A DNA stretch of 19,584 nucleotides from JAAXTX01 sp037139695. Lineage in GTDB: Bacteria; Patescibacteriota; Minisyncoccia; Moranbacterales; UBA1568. The stretch is from contig JBAXFX010000019.1 of NCBI GenBank assembly GCA_037139695.1, positions 1 to 19,584 on the forward strand, read 5' to 3'. The notes under the pieces are model-generated. The model made no database searches. It had not been told where the DNA came from and saw only the letters and a program-made list of their open reading frames with translations. Position 1 is the first letter of the stretch; each line of letters starts with the position of its first letter. The position numbers were made by a program, and so were the translations under genes. This document shows, in pieces, positions 12,819 to 19,524 of this stretch.

Positions 12819-13418
12819 ATGAATAACAAATCATTGGTCGTATACGGAACGCAGTCAATCGTTCCGACGGTCCTGTCGGGACAGATCCTGTACGCCCAGG
12901 GAATCCGTCAATATGTGCCGGATGGCATGGACGACGATGAACGGAGAACGGTGCTTCGAGACGCATCGCTCGTGTATGAGGCACTCCTGCGGGTGGGTGT
13001 CCGTCATGATTTTTACGGCGCGCTTCTCGACGGGGCCCCGGCCCTGATTGCACGATACGGGAAAGTGATAGGGGAGTTCGAACGTGACGAACGGTTGCAG
13101 TACGCGATGAAGTGCTGCATTGCGGCAGGTGGCAGCCTGCTCGGAAAACTGTGTCGTGAGATGGAGAGGGTTCCTTCGATCATTTCGCGTCGGCAGATGA
13201 TCCGTCAGTTACGGCTCAATCCGGACGTGATGGAAACAGTCAGTATGAACAACTGGCGGTGGGCTGGGTTCTCGGAATGCGAGAAAACAGGCATCTGCTT
13301 CCATGACGGGAGTGAACATCCTCCGTTCATGAAGTGCTGTCCGCTCGACAAGACACGGCTTCGGCATCCGGAAGAGTGGCGCGGGGACGACGGATGCTAC
13401 GCACCCGTGAACGGATGA
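12819..13418 (+). CDS. Cysteine-rich protein of unknown family, paralogue 1
   Basis: The protein has 199 residues with GGGAGGGGAAG as ribosome binding site. The N-terminal two thirds are helical: YEALLRVGVRHDFYGALLDG (53-72), then RDERLQYAMKCCIAAGG (89-105). The C-terminal third has the pattern C154-E-K-T-G-I-C160, then seven residues, PPFMKCC (168-174), and D177-K-T. Eight cysteines in all suggest zinc or another metal bound in the cytoplasm; there is no signal peptide. The gene at 13566 shares the same plan and motif, so the two are tandem paralogues, each with its own promoter. I recognise no named domain. The role is unknown; common regulation suggests partner or alternative subunits. Confidence 0.75.
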   Translation: MNNKSLVVYGTQSIVPTVLSGQILYAQGIRQYVPDGMDDDERRTVLRDASLVYEALLRVGVRHDFYGALLDGAPALIARYGKVIGEFERDERLQYAMKCCIAAGGSLLGKLCREMERVPSIISRRQMIRQLRLNPDVMETVSMNNWRWAGFSECEKTGICFHDGSEHPPFMKCCPLDKTRLRHPEEWRGDDGCYAPVNG

Positions 13419-13444
13419 TTGACGTCCGATCCGGTCGGAATCTG

Positions 13445-13478
13445 CGGCGGCAGGGGAACACCTTGCCGTCCGTTTTTT
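13445..13478 (+). terminator. Terminator between the two paralogues
   Basis: An imperfect GC stem (CGGCGGCAGG with CCTTGCCGTCCG) is followed by six T's (13473-13478). Confidence 0.75.
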
Positions 13479-13489
13479 ATCCGACAGCC

Positions 13490-13518
13490 TTGATTCTATT
13501 CCAAGGATGAGGTATGGT
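13490..13518 (+). promoter_or_regulatory. Promoter TTGATT-N17-TATGGT of the second cysteine-rich gene
   Basis: TTGATT (13490-13495) and TATGGT (13513-13518) are 17 bases apart, the same -35 and spacing as the paralogue's promoter. Confidence 0.65.
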
Positions 13519-13530
13519 GCTTCTGATGAA

Positions 13531-13552
13531 TGTAGAATCCTTTACAATAACG
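13531..13552 (+). promoter_or_regulatory. Leader box TGTAGAATC-n2-TTAC-n2-TAACG, copy 2
   Basis: It matches 12782-12802 in TGTAGAATC, TTAC and TAACG. It lies 13 bases before the ATG at 13566. No Shine-Dalgarno sequence is visible between the box and the start. Confidence 0.5.
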
Positions 13553-13565
13553 AAACGATTAAAAC

Positions 13566-14150
13566 ATGAGCACACTTGGCGTATTTTGCGGCGGAGTCGA
13601 CCGTCTGCCATTCGGCGGGGTATTGTCTCCGTACGAGGCACAGTCACTTCTTGAACAGACGATGCATCCGGATGCGTTCAACGGCTGTTCCTGTGCGTTC
13701 TTGAAACAGTACGGAACCTGGTACGAGGCATTTCAGATGGTGAAAAGACGATTTGAGTTTTATGTCATTGAAGCGCTCGAGTATCCGGACCTGTTTGATG
13801 AGATCGGGACCCATGACCGAGATCTGCGGATCATATTTGCGATACACCGCTGCATCGTGAAGGCAAAAGAAATCAAGGAGAAAATGAAGGCGTTGCCGAA
13901 AGAGTTTCTGGACGAATCGCTTCGTAAAGCAGAATGCCGCTTGCAAGGCATCGAGCCGATCGAAGTCAAACCGAAGGATTTCTCGCCATCGACATGCGAA
14001 ATGACCGGCGTGTGTACGTGCAAGGACCGCGGCGCCGTGCCTCCGTATATGCATGGTTGCCTCGGCGACACGACGCTGTTGCTTCCGTACGAGGAGGAAC
14101 CGTGTGGAACAGTGGTACGGGACTCACGGATAATCGTGACGAACCGCTGA
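13566..14150 (+). CDS. Cysteine-rich protein of unknown family, paralogue 2
   Basis: The protein has 194 residues. Matching features with 12819-13418 are: WYEAFQMVKRRFEFYVIEAL (52-71) against VYEALLRVGVRHDFYGALL; HDRDLRIIFAIHRCIVKA (83-100) against the RDERLQYAMKCCIA segment; and the C-terminal motif C144-E-M-T-G-V-C150, eight residues, PPYMHGC (159-165), D168-T-T. The N-terminus adds its own cysteines (C8, and CSC at 41-43). Overall identity is low, so the duplication is old, while the CExTG[IV]C...PP[FY]MxxCxxDxT core is held. This supports a metal-binding or structural function for the core. No named family is recognised. Confidence 0.75.
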   Translation: MSTLGVFCGGVDRLPFGGVLSPYEAQSLLEQTMHPDAFNGCSCAFLKQYGTWYEAFQMVKRRFEFYVIEALEYPDLFDEIGTHDRDLRIIFAIHRCIVKAKEIKEKMKALPKEFLDESLRKAECRLQGIEPIEVKPKDFSPSTCEMTGVCTCKDRGAVPPYMHGCLGDTTLLLPYEEEPCGTVVRDSRIIVTNR

Positions 14151-14199
14151 CTCATACGTGTCGGTTGCGCACATGGTTCCGAAATCGGATTTTCAACGT

Positions 14200-14229
14200 A
14201 AAGAAGGCCTTAACAAGCCTTCTTTTTTT
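14200..14229 (+). terminator. Strong terminator after paralogue 2
   Basis: AAAGAAGGC (14200-14208) pairs with GCCTTCTTT (14217-14225), and T's follow. It belongs to the same family as 4694 and 12679. Confidence 0.85.
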
Positions 14230-14249
14230 GTCGAAAACGGAAATTCGGG

Positions 14250-14278
14250 TTTCGGGTTCGGAAAACGTGGGGTATACT
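14250..14278 (+). promoter_or_regulatory. Promoter TTTCGG-N17-TATACT
   Basis: TTTCGG (14250-14255) and TATACT (14273-14278) are 17 bases apart, and the context is nearly identical to 11318-11346. The next ORF is about 240 bases away, beyond a palindromic repeat, so its original target may be lost. Between 14279 and 14364 I see no gene, only a TATAAT at 14353. Confidence 0.6.
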
Positions 14279-14364
14279 GATAAGAGCGTACCTGTGCGGA
14301 ATCTGTTCATTCTTGATAGGGGCCGAATCGGTCCTCACTGAGAAATTGTATGTATAATCAGCCC

Positions 14365-14441
14365 TTGTCATTCCGGCCTACGAGCCGGAATCTAGATCCT
14401 TGGTCAATTGACATACGCCGGTCATAAGCCCGGGATGACAA
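14365..14441. repeat. 77-bp palindromic dispersed repeat (TTGTCATTCC...GGGATGACAA)
   Basis: The outer arms TTGTCATTCC and CCGGGATGACAA are inverted repeats with one mismatch. Inside is a second hairpin, ATTCCGGC-ctacga-GCCGGAAT. From memory, this GTCATTCCGGC...GCCGGAATCTAG pattern is a widespread REP/MITE-like repeat in bacterial genomes. It ends just before the next ORF and may have removed its start. Confidence 0.8.
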
Positions 14442-14516
14442 ATTAAATGGCGGTTTTCCGTTGTAAAATATGATCCTCCTCTACGCGCCTATCCTGTACG
14501 TCCTGCTCCTGAAGGC

Positions 14517-14933
14517 ATGCCGTTCGTTTTGTACCCGAACTATATGTTGCCGGGGAAGGTGGAGCGGTATCCGGCGCTCGTGGAGCTGTCGGAAAAGCTT
14601 CGGGGCAAAGATAGGCGGGAGACGCTCGGGAACGCGTTTGCATATCTGCGCGAGCATCATGCGAGTGACGACAAGATCTGGCTGCGGGAGAACCTGATGA
14701 CCCTGCTTCAGATCGGCGATTTTTCGACCGAGCACTATATTGATAAGGACTGTTTCCTGTGGTGCCACACCCAGAACCGTCTTTTGAAATCAATCCTGGT
14801 GAACTCCGGAATGTTCACGGAAAATCAGGTCATGATCGGACGGATGTTCTTCTGGAATCCGGATTCGCCGTATCGCGGTATCTCGGTCTATATCCATCAG
14901 TACGCGTTGGTCGATATCGGGGGTACAGTCTGA
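14517..14933 (+). pseudogene. Frameshifted ORF of unknown function between two repeats
   Basis: The first frame gives 138 residues from ATG 14517 and is open upstream to 14439 without a start (YDPPLRAYPVRPAPEG precedes it), so the 5' end may be lost to the repeat. Residues 40-70 are helical (AYLREHHASDDKIWLRENLM). Next come DKDCFLWCHTQNRLLKSILV (77-95), IGRMFFW (107-113) and VYIHQYALVDIGG (124-136). This Cys...His...Asp order loosely recalls transglutaminase-like folds, but that is speculative. The frame stops at 14931, while another frame continues (YSLKADPFYDILEERDEG) to 15028. Adding one G to the run at 14919-14923 would join them. Confidence 0.5.
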
Positions 14934-14988
14934 AGGCGGACCCGTTCTATGATATCTTGGAGGAAAGAGATGAAGGAAGAAAAGAGCC

Positions 14989-15040
14989 TGAACCCCTCAG
15001 TCACGAAGACGTGACAGCTCCCCTTTGAAAGGGGAGCAGG
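14989..15040. repeat. Double-hairpin dispersed repeat (CCCCTCAGTC...GCTCCCCTTT)
   Basis: Two hairpins stand in a row: GTCACG-aaga-CGTGAC (15000-15015) and GCTCCCCTTT-g-AAAGGGGAGC (15017-15037). From memory, this CAGTC-hairpin plus CTCCCCTTT hairpin unit is common as a dispersed repeat in diverse bacteria. The second reading frame of the preceding pseudogene ends inside it. It may also stop transcription. Confidence 0.75.
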
Positions 15041-15086
15041 AAGAGAGAAGGATCGGATGCACTGAGTTTATGAGTGAAAGAAAACT

Positions 15087-15950
15087 ATGGGAATCCAGTA
15101 TGCCATACTGTTCGGCCTCATCGCGATGGTGGGGAGCGGGTTGTCCGGAGCCCTCGCACGTGAACCCGTGCGGGCGCTCGGGAGTGACCGGGCGCTCTTT
15201 TGGCGTGCGGTCGCCATGGTCTTGTTCCAGGTGCCGCTCCTTGTCGTATTCTTTCCCCGCGATCTTTCGGCGTGGGGGATCCTTTGGGCGATCGGCGTCG
15301 GCGCGGTCGGATACCTGCCGATCTATTTCTTTTTTCGGGCGATCTCACGCGGTCGGGTCGGCGTAGTCTCACCGATCTCGAACTCGTCGTCGGTCATCAC
15401 GGCGATGCTCGCGGTCTTCGTGCTCGGCGAGCCGTTCGGTGGGTTCCGTGTCCTCGGTCTGCTCGTGGCATTGTCCGGAATCATCCTCCTGTCCGTCGAT
15501 TTCCGTGATTGGAAGAACTCGGCCCTGCTTCGGCACGACAGCGGGATTCCGTTCGCGGTCGCCGCCTGTCTCGGGTGGGGCATCGTGATGTTCCTCTTCC
15601 GGTACCCGGTGCTTCTCATCGGTCCGATCTTTACCGCGTTCATCATCGAAGCCATGATCCTCCTGTCCGCCACGGCACGACTCCGGTTGAAGCGGGAACC
15701 GTTCACATTACCGAAAGGTTTCCGAGTGCCGATCGCCACTGTTGGATTCTTCGGCGTGATCGGCGTAATCGCCTATGACTTCGGACTAACGACGTCAGCG
15801 GTGGCGGTCGTCGCGATTCTCAATATGACCAATCCGGTCGTCGCGGCGGCATACGAACATTTCGCGTACGGGGAAAAGCTTTCGGCCAAACAGTATGTCG
15901 GTATAGCGCTCGCCATCGCCGGCGCGGTTCTGGTCTCGCTGGCCCATTGA
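15087..15950 (+). CDS. EamA-family (DMT superfamily) transporter
   Basis: The protein has 287 residues with about ten hydrophobic segments arranged as two homologous EamA halves of five. The first half has the inner motif FFFRAISRGRVGVVSPISNS (80-99), leading to AVFVLGEPFGGFRVLGLLVA. The second half has YDFGLTTSAVAVVAILNMTN (229-248), leading to EHFAYGEKLSAKQYVGIALA. These are the usual substrate-path and end-of-half motifs of drug/metabolite exporters. Members move amino acids, nucleotides or other small solutes; the substrate here is unknown. The ATG follows GAGTGAAAG, a weak ribosome site. It converges with the gene at 15984. Confidence 0.9.
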   Translation: MGIQYAILFGLIAMVGSGLSGALAREPVRALGSDRALFWRAVAMVLFQVPLLVVFFPRDLSAWGILWAIGVGAVGYLPIYFFFRAISRGRVGVVSPISNSSSVITAMLAVFVLGEPFGGFRVLGLLVALSGIILLSVDFRDWKNSALLRHDSGIPFAVAACLGWGIVMFLFRYPVLLIGPIFTAFIIEAMILLSATARLRLKREPFTLPKGFRVPIATVGFFGVIGVIAYDFGLTTSAVAVVAILNMTNPVVAAAYEHFAYGEKLSAKQYVGIALAIAGAVLVSLAH

Positions 15951-15983
15951 GAGAGCCCCTCTTCTTTGAGTATCGCGGGATAA

Positions 15984-17219
15984 TCAGGCGCGCGCACGGA
16001 TGCGGTCGGAAGACCGTTTTTTTCGGATATCACGGACGGTTTCGCCGATGATCGAGAACATGAACCGGTGATGCGTGACGGCATCCATCGTGAGGACTTT
16101 CCGGAGGGGCTGCCGTGACGTATCGGCTTCCGAGAGGTGGTCCGGCATGAAGAATTGTTCGCCGAGCGATGTCGACTTCGCCTCGTTGAGGTAATCGGAA
16201 AGCCGGTCTCCGAAGCCGGGACGGATTGAGAATGAGGAAAGGTCGGGGTCCATCAGTGCGATCGTACGAGGGTCGGGAACATGGCCATCCTCGTCGGCAA
16301 AGATGATGGCGGTGTTCCCGAAATGTCCATCGCGCAACAGGGTCGAAATGCCTCCTTCCAGGCTATTGAGGAAACGCATCTTGTCCTCGAAAACATCGCC
16401 AAGATTTTCCCAGTCGATGTCGAGGAGTCCGGGCCACTTCGTAACGGAATCCTCGATACTGTTTCGGATATACTCCCGATACTCGCCACTTTTGAGGAAG
16501 TCGATAATTTCTACAGGATTCCGGGCAGAATAGCGCCTGTTCCAAAAAACACCGTCGCGGTCGATGATTTTTGCAACAGACGGTCCGTTCAGGACTTCCA
16601 TGACCGTCGTCATGCCGACGATCTCGTCTTCGAGTCCGGGAATGATCCGCCCGGTCCGCCGGTCGCGCGCGCCGTGTTCCTCGGCATAGTGATAGATGTC
16701 CGGCAGTATGCCTTTCGTCGTGGCGGTGACCGCCTGTGCCATCGAACCGCGACGGAAAGCGCCGACAGGGTCCGGCTGGTCATGATTGGTCGGGATGCCG
16801 AGATATGGAGAGCCGGTTTTTAGGTCGATGATTTCGGCCCGCTTCAGTTCGCGGAGGCCGACATTTTTTCCGAAGTGTTCCCGGAGGATGGTCCGTGACG
16901 GTTCGTCTTTTGGGACGCGGAAAATATTCGAGGTCCCTTCTCCGACGATGTCCGCATGGCGGAGCATGTCGACGAGTCCGGAGGTCTTTTCGTTTCGCTG
17001 CCGTTCTTTTTCCGGATGGTCCGAGGCCGTAACACGGTCCATGCCACGCAGGAGGCTGAAAAACAAGACGGGGTCCTGAAGAATCCGCTCGAGTTCCTCG
17101 GGAGTCTCCTGGAAATGTCGGAGGATCTTGGGAACATCCTGAAAATCGTATTCGACGATACGTATCGGGTCATTTTCCTTTATGGGCTCTTTTTCCAGTG
17201 ACGGAATCTCATGGTTCAT
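15984..17219 (-). CDS. Protein-kinase-like-fold (APH-type) protein of unknown substrate
   Basis: The protein has 411 residues. Several stretches line up with the protein-kinase-like fold: ADIVGEGTSNIFRVP (89-103) as a glycine-rich nucleotide loop; VMEVLNGPSVAKII (206-219) as the hinge; LLRDGHFGNTAIIF (294-307), which aligns with the HGDLHPGN loop of aminoglycoside phosphotransferases (Asp, His, Gly and Asn kept, first His lost); and IALMDPDLSSF (320-330) as the metal-binding DxD. The N-terminal 85 residues are charged and helical and are not part of the fold. There is no signal peptide or membrane segment. It could phosphorylate a small molecule or protein, or be a pseudokinase. The gene is single and divergent from the ATPase. 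The -10 element lies six bases before the ATG, so the mRNA is probably leaderless. Confidence 0.6.
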   Translation of the reverse strand: MNHEIPSLEKEPIKENDPIRIVEYDFQDVPKILRHFQETPEELERILQDPVLFFSLLRGMDRVTASDHPEKERQRNEKTSGLVDMLRHADIVGEGTSNIFRVPKDEPSRTILREHFGKNVGLRELKRAEIIDLKTGSPYLGIPTNHDQPDPVGAFRRGSMAQAVTATTKGILPDIYHYAEEHGARDRRTGRIIPGLEDEIVGMTTVMEVLNGPSVAKIIDRDGVFWNRRYSARNPVEIIDFLKSGEYREYIRNSIEDSVTKWPGLLDIDWENLGDVFEDKMRFLNSLEGGISTLLRDGHFGNTAIIFADEDGHVPDPRTIALMDPDLSSFSIRPGFGDRLSDYLNEAKSTSLGEQFFMPDHLSEADTSRQPLRKVLTMDAVTHHRFMFSIIGETVRDIRKKRSSDRIRARA

Positions 17220-17225
17220 ATCGTC

Positions 17226-17254
17226 AGTATAAGCCTATATCTGACAATGGGAAA
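17226..17254 (-). promoter_or_regulatory. Leaderless promoter of the kinase-like gene, TTTCCC-N17-TATACT
   Basis: On the minus strand TTTCCC (17254-17249) and TATACT (17231-17226) are 17 bases apart, with six bases (GACGAT) between the -10 and the ATG. Transcription would start at or next to the first codon. Confidence 0.6.
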
Positions 17255-17310
17255 GTCTTTGTCTCTGATTGCCAGGGCTCTAAAGGTGTGAATTTTCGGT
17301 GTCGCCGCGC

Positions 17311-17339
17311 TTTCATAAGCCATCGTTTTGGGGTATACT
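17311..17339 (+). promoter_or_regulatory. Promoter of the P-type ATPase, TTTCAT-N17-TATACT
   Basis: TTTCAT (17311-17316) and TATACT (17334-17339) are 17 bases apart. A second TATACT follows at 17342-17347, and the repeated GGTATACT may give two start points. The ATG is 34 bases after the first -10. Confidence 0.6.
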
Positions 17340-17373
17340 GGTATACTGTCCGGGTGGAAAGCTGTTTTGAAGT

Positions 17374-19524
17374 ATGTCTGATCCCGTGAATGAAAAGGTG
17401 GCTTCGGTGAAAAGGGACGGATGGCTGAGGAAACCACTTGGCATTTTTCTCGTCGTGCTTGGCGTGTTATTGCATCTGATTCCGTTCTTTCCGGCTTCCT
17501 GGATCATCGTCATCGGTTTGGAACTGCTCGGTCTGAGGGCTATATTCTGGGAACGGATCAGGGACTGGTTCGGAAAAAACATAGTGGCGGAACAGTCTCA
17601 GTCGGATCACAATAACAAGAAGAAGTCTATGCGGAATCTCATGAATACGGTTCGGACTATCGGTTTCGACAAGCCGCTCTTCGCCGTGCTCGCCGTCGCG
17701 CTCGTTTTGCATTATGCACAGGTGCTTCCCGTATCAGCGGGTGATGTCGCGCTTGGTATTCTCGCGGGCATCGCGACCATTCCGGTCCTGCGTAGTGCTA
17801 TCTTGGCGCTCCGTGAGAAGCGGATCACGGTCGATCTGTTGGCGAGCGTGGCGCTCATCGTGTCGCTCCTGAATCGCGAATGGGCATCGGCCACGTTCAT
17901 CGGTCTCATGCTCGCCTCGGCGCGTATTTTCGATTCCTATACCGAGAACCGCGCCAGAAACGCCATCCAAAGCCTGATGAAACTCCGACCCGAGACGGTC
18001 CGAGTCAGGCATGGCGAGACAGTCGTCGAGGAACCGGTCGCCACCGTCCGGCAGGGCGACCTGATCATCATCGGTATCGGGGAGCGGATTCCGATCGACG
18101 GGGTCATCATCGAGGGCGAGGGCCAGGTGGACCAGTCATCCTTGACCGGGGAATCGTTGCCGGTCGACAAACGCGTCGGTGACCGGATGCTCAGCTCGAC
18201 TCTGGCCGTATCCGGTTCGTTCGTCGTGCGGGCGGAAAGGGTGGGCAAGGATACCGCATTTGAGAAGATCATCCGGCTTGTCGAGGAATCGCAGGGTAAC
18301 AAGGCGGGCGTGCAGACGGCAGCCGACCGGTTCGCCGCGTGGTATATCAGTTTCTCGTTTCTTGTTACTGTCTTGCTCTACGCGTTCACGCGCGACCTCG
18401 ATCTCGTTCTGTCCGTGCTCCTCGTGACCTGCGCGGACGATATCGCCGTCGCGTTGCCGATGGCGTTTCTCGTGGCGATCGGCAATGCCGCCAAGCGGGG
18501 AATCATCGTGAAGGGGGGCTCGTTCCTCGAGGGACTCACACAGGTCCGGACGGTGATCGTTGATAAGACCGGAACGCTTACGCGTGGCAGGCTCCGCGTT
18601 TCGTCGGTGACGGTGTTCGATGCACGGACGGAACATGACCTGGTCGCGCTTGCCACGGGTTCCAGTAGCGTCTCGTCTCATCCGGTGGCCCGTGCGGTGG
18701 TCCGGTATGCGAAGCAGGAGAAGATACGCATCGGGGAAGTATCCGAGTCTGGCGAACAGTCCGGCAAGGGGACCTACGCGATGTCTCAGGGGAAGCGTGT
18801 CGTCTGTGGGAAGCTGCCGTTTCTCGAATCAGAGGGCGTGTCCGTCTCTGATGCTGAGCGCGAGCGGATCGCCGATATCGCCCAAGACGGTGCCGGCAGC
18901 GTGTTGCCGGTCGCCTATGGCGGACATTTGGTCGGGGCGATTCTGCTCCAAGACGAGATCCGTCCGGAGGCGAAGGATTCGATCGCTCGGTTGCGGGAGC
19001 TTGGCGTGCGCGATATCGTGATGCTGACGGGAGACAATGAGAAGACGGCACGACAGGTCGCGCACGCGGTCGGTATCACCGTGTACCATGCGAATCTTCT
19101 GCCCGAGGACAAGCTGGAACATCTGAAGGCATACATTGCGCGCGATCGCGGCAAGGTCGCGATGGTCGGTGACGGTGTGAATGATGCGGCGTCGCTCGCG
19201 CTTGCCGATGTCGGTATCGCGATGGGAGTTATCGGGTCGGATGCGGCTATCGAGGCGGCCGACGTGGCCCTTATGCAGGATGATTTTTCCAAGATTCCCG
19301 AGGCGATTGAGATTGGCAAGGCTGTCTCGACGATTGCTCGTCAGGACTTCGTCATTTGGGGGACCGTGAACGCGATCGGACTCCTGCTCGTTTTTGGTCG
19401 GCTGATCGGGCCGGAGGGCGCGGCGGCATACAATTTCCTCACCGATTTCCTGCCGATTGCAAATTCGATGCGACTCCTCGGGGAACGATTTTCGAGACGA
19501 AAGATAGGCACTGGCTCCCGATGA
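17374..19524 (+). CDS. P1B-like cation-transporting P-type ATPase with CADD motif and N-terminal membrane domain
   Basis: The protein has 716 residues. All P-type ATPase motifs are present: TGES (258-261), phosphorylated D397 in DKTGT, TGDNE (552-556) and GDGVNDA (599-605). The HP pair in SSHPVARA (H436-P437) is typical of P1B heavy-metal pumps. The membrane motif that is CPC, SPC or TPC in those pumps reads TCADDIAVALP here, with C353-A-D-D, so the ion cannot be assigned. There is no N-terminal heavy-metal-binding domain. Instead residues 19-65 (LGIFLVVLGVLLHLIPFFPA, then SWIIVIGLELLGLR) form two membrane helices, resembling a stand-alone small membrane family (PGPGW-like). A Ser/Asn/Lys-rich linker (about 70-88) joins them, and ATG 17630 could start a form without this domain. 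It probably acts in metal or cation export. Confidence 0.85.
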   Translation: MSDPVNEKVASVKRDGWLRKPLGIFLVVLGVLLHLIPFFPASWIIVIGLELLGLRAIFWERIRDWFGKNIVAEQSQSDHNNKKKSMRNLMNTVRTIGFDKPLFAVLAVALVLHYAQVLPVSAGDVALGILAGIATIPVLRSAILALREKRITVDLLASVALIVSLLNREWASATFIGLMLASARIFDSYTENRARNAIQSLMKLRPETVRVRHGETVVEEPVATVRQGDLIIIGIGERIPIDGVIIEGEGQVDQSSLTGESLPVDKRVGDRMLSSTLAVSGSFVVRAERVGKDTAFEKIIRLVEESQGNKAGVQTAADRFAAWYISFSFLVTVLLYAFTRDLDLVLSVLLVTCADDIAVALPMAFLVAIGNAAKRGIIVKGGSFLEGLTQVRTVIVDKTGTLTRGRLRVSSVTVFDARTEHDLVALATGSSSVSSHPVARAVVRYAKQEKIRIGEVSESGEQSGKGTYAMSQGKRVVCGKLPFLESEGVSVSDAERERIADIAQDGAGSVLPVAYGGHLVGAILLQDEIRPEAKDSIARLRELGVRDIVMLTGDNEKTARQVAHAVGITVYHANLLPEDKLEHLKAYIARDRGKVAMVGDGVNDAASLALADVGIAMGVIGSDAAIEAADVALMQDDFSKIPEAIEIGKAVSTIARQDFVIWGTVNAIGLLLVFGRLIGPEGAAAYNFLTDFLPIANSMRLLGERFSRRKIGTGSR

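Noticed and set aside
17374..19524. Alternative genetic code (UGA as glycine) as in some CPR groups
   Set aside because: TGA ends several well-defined genes here and no in-frame TGA is needed to complete any conserved protein.
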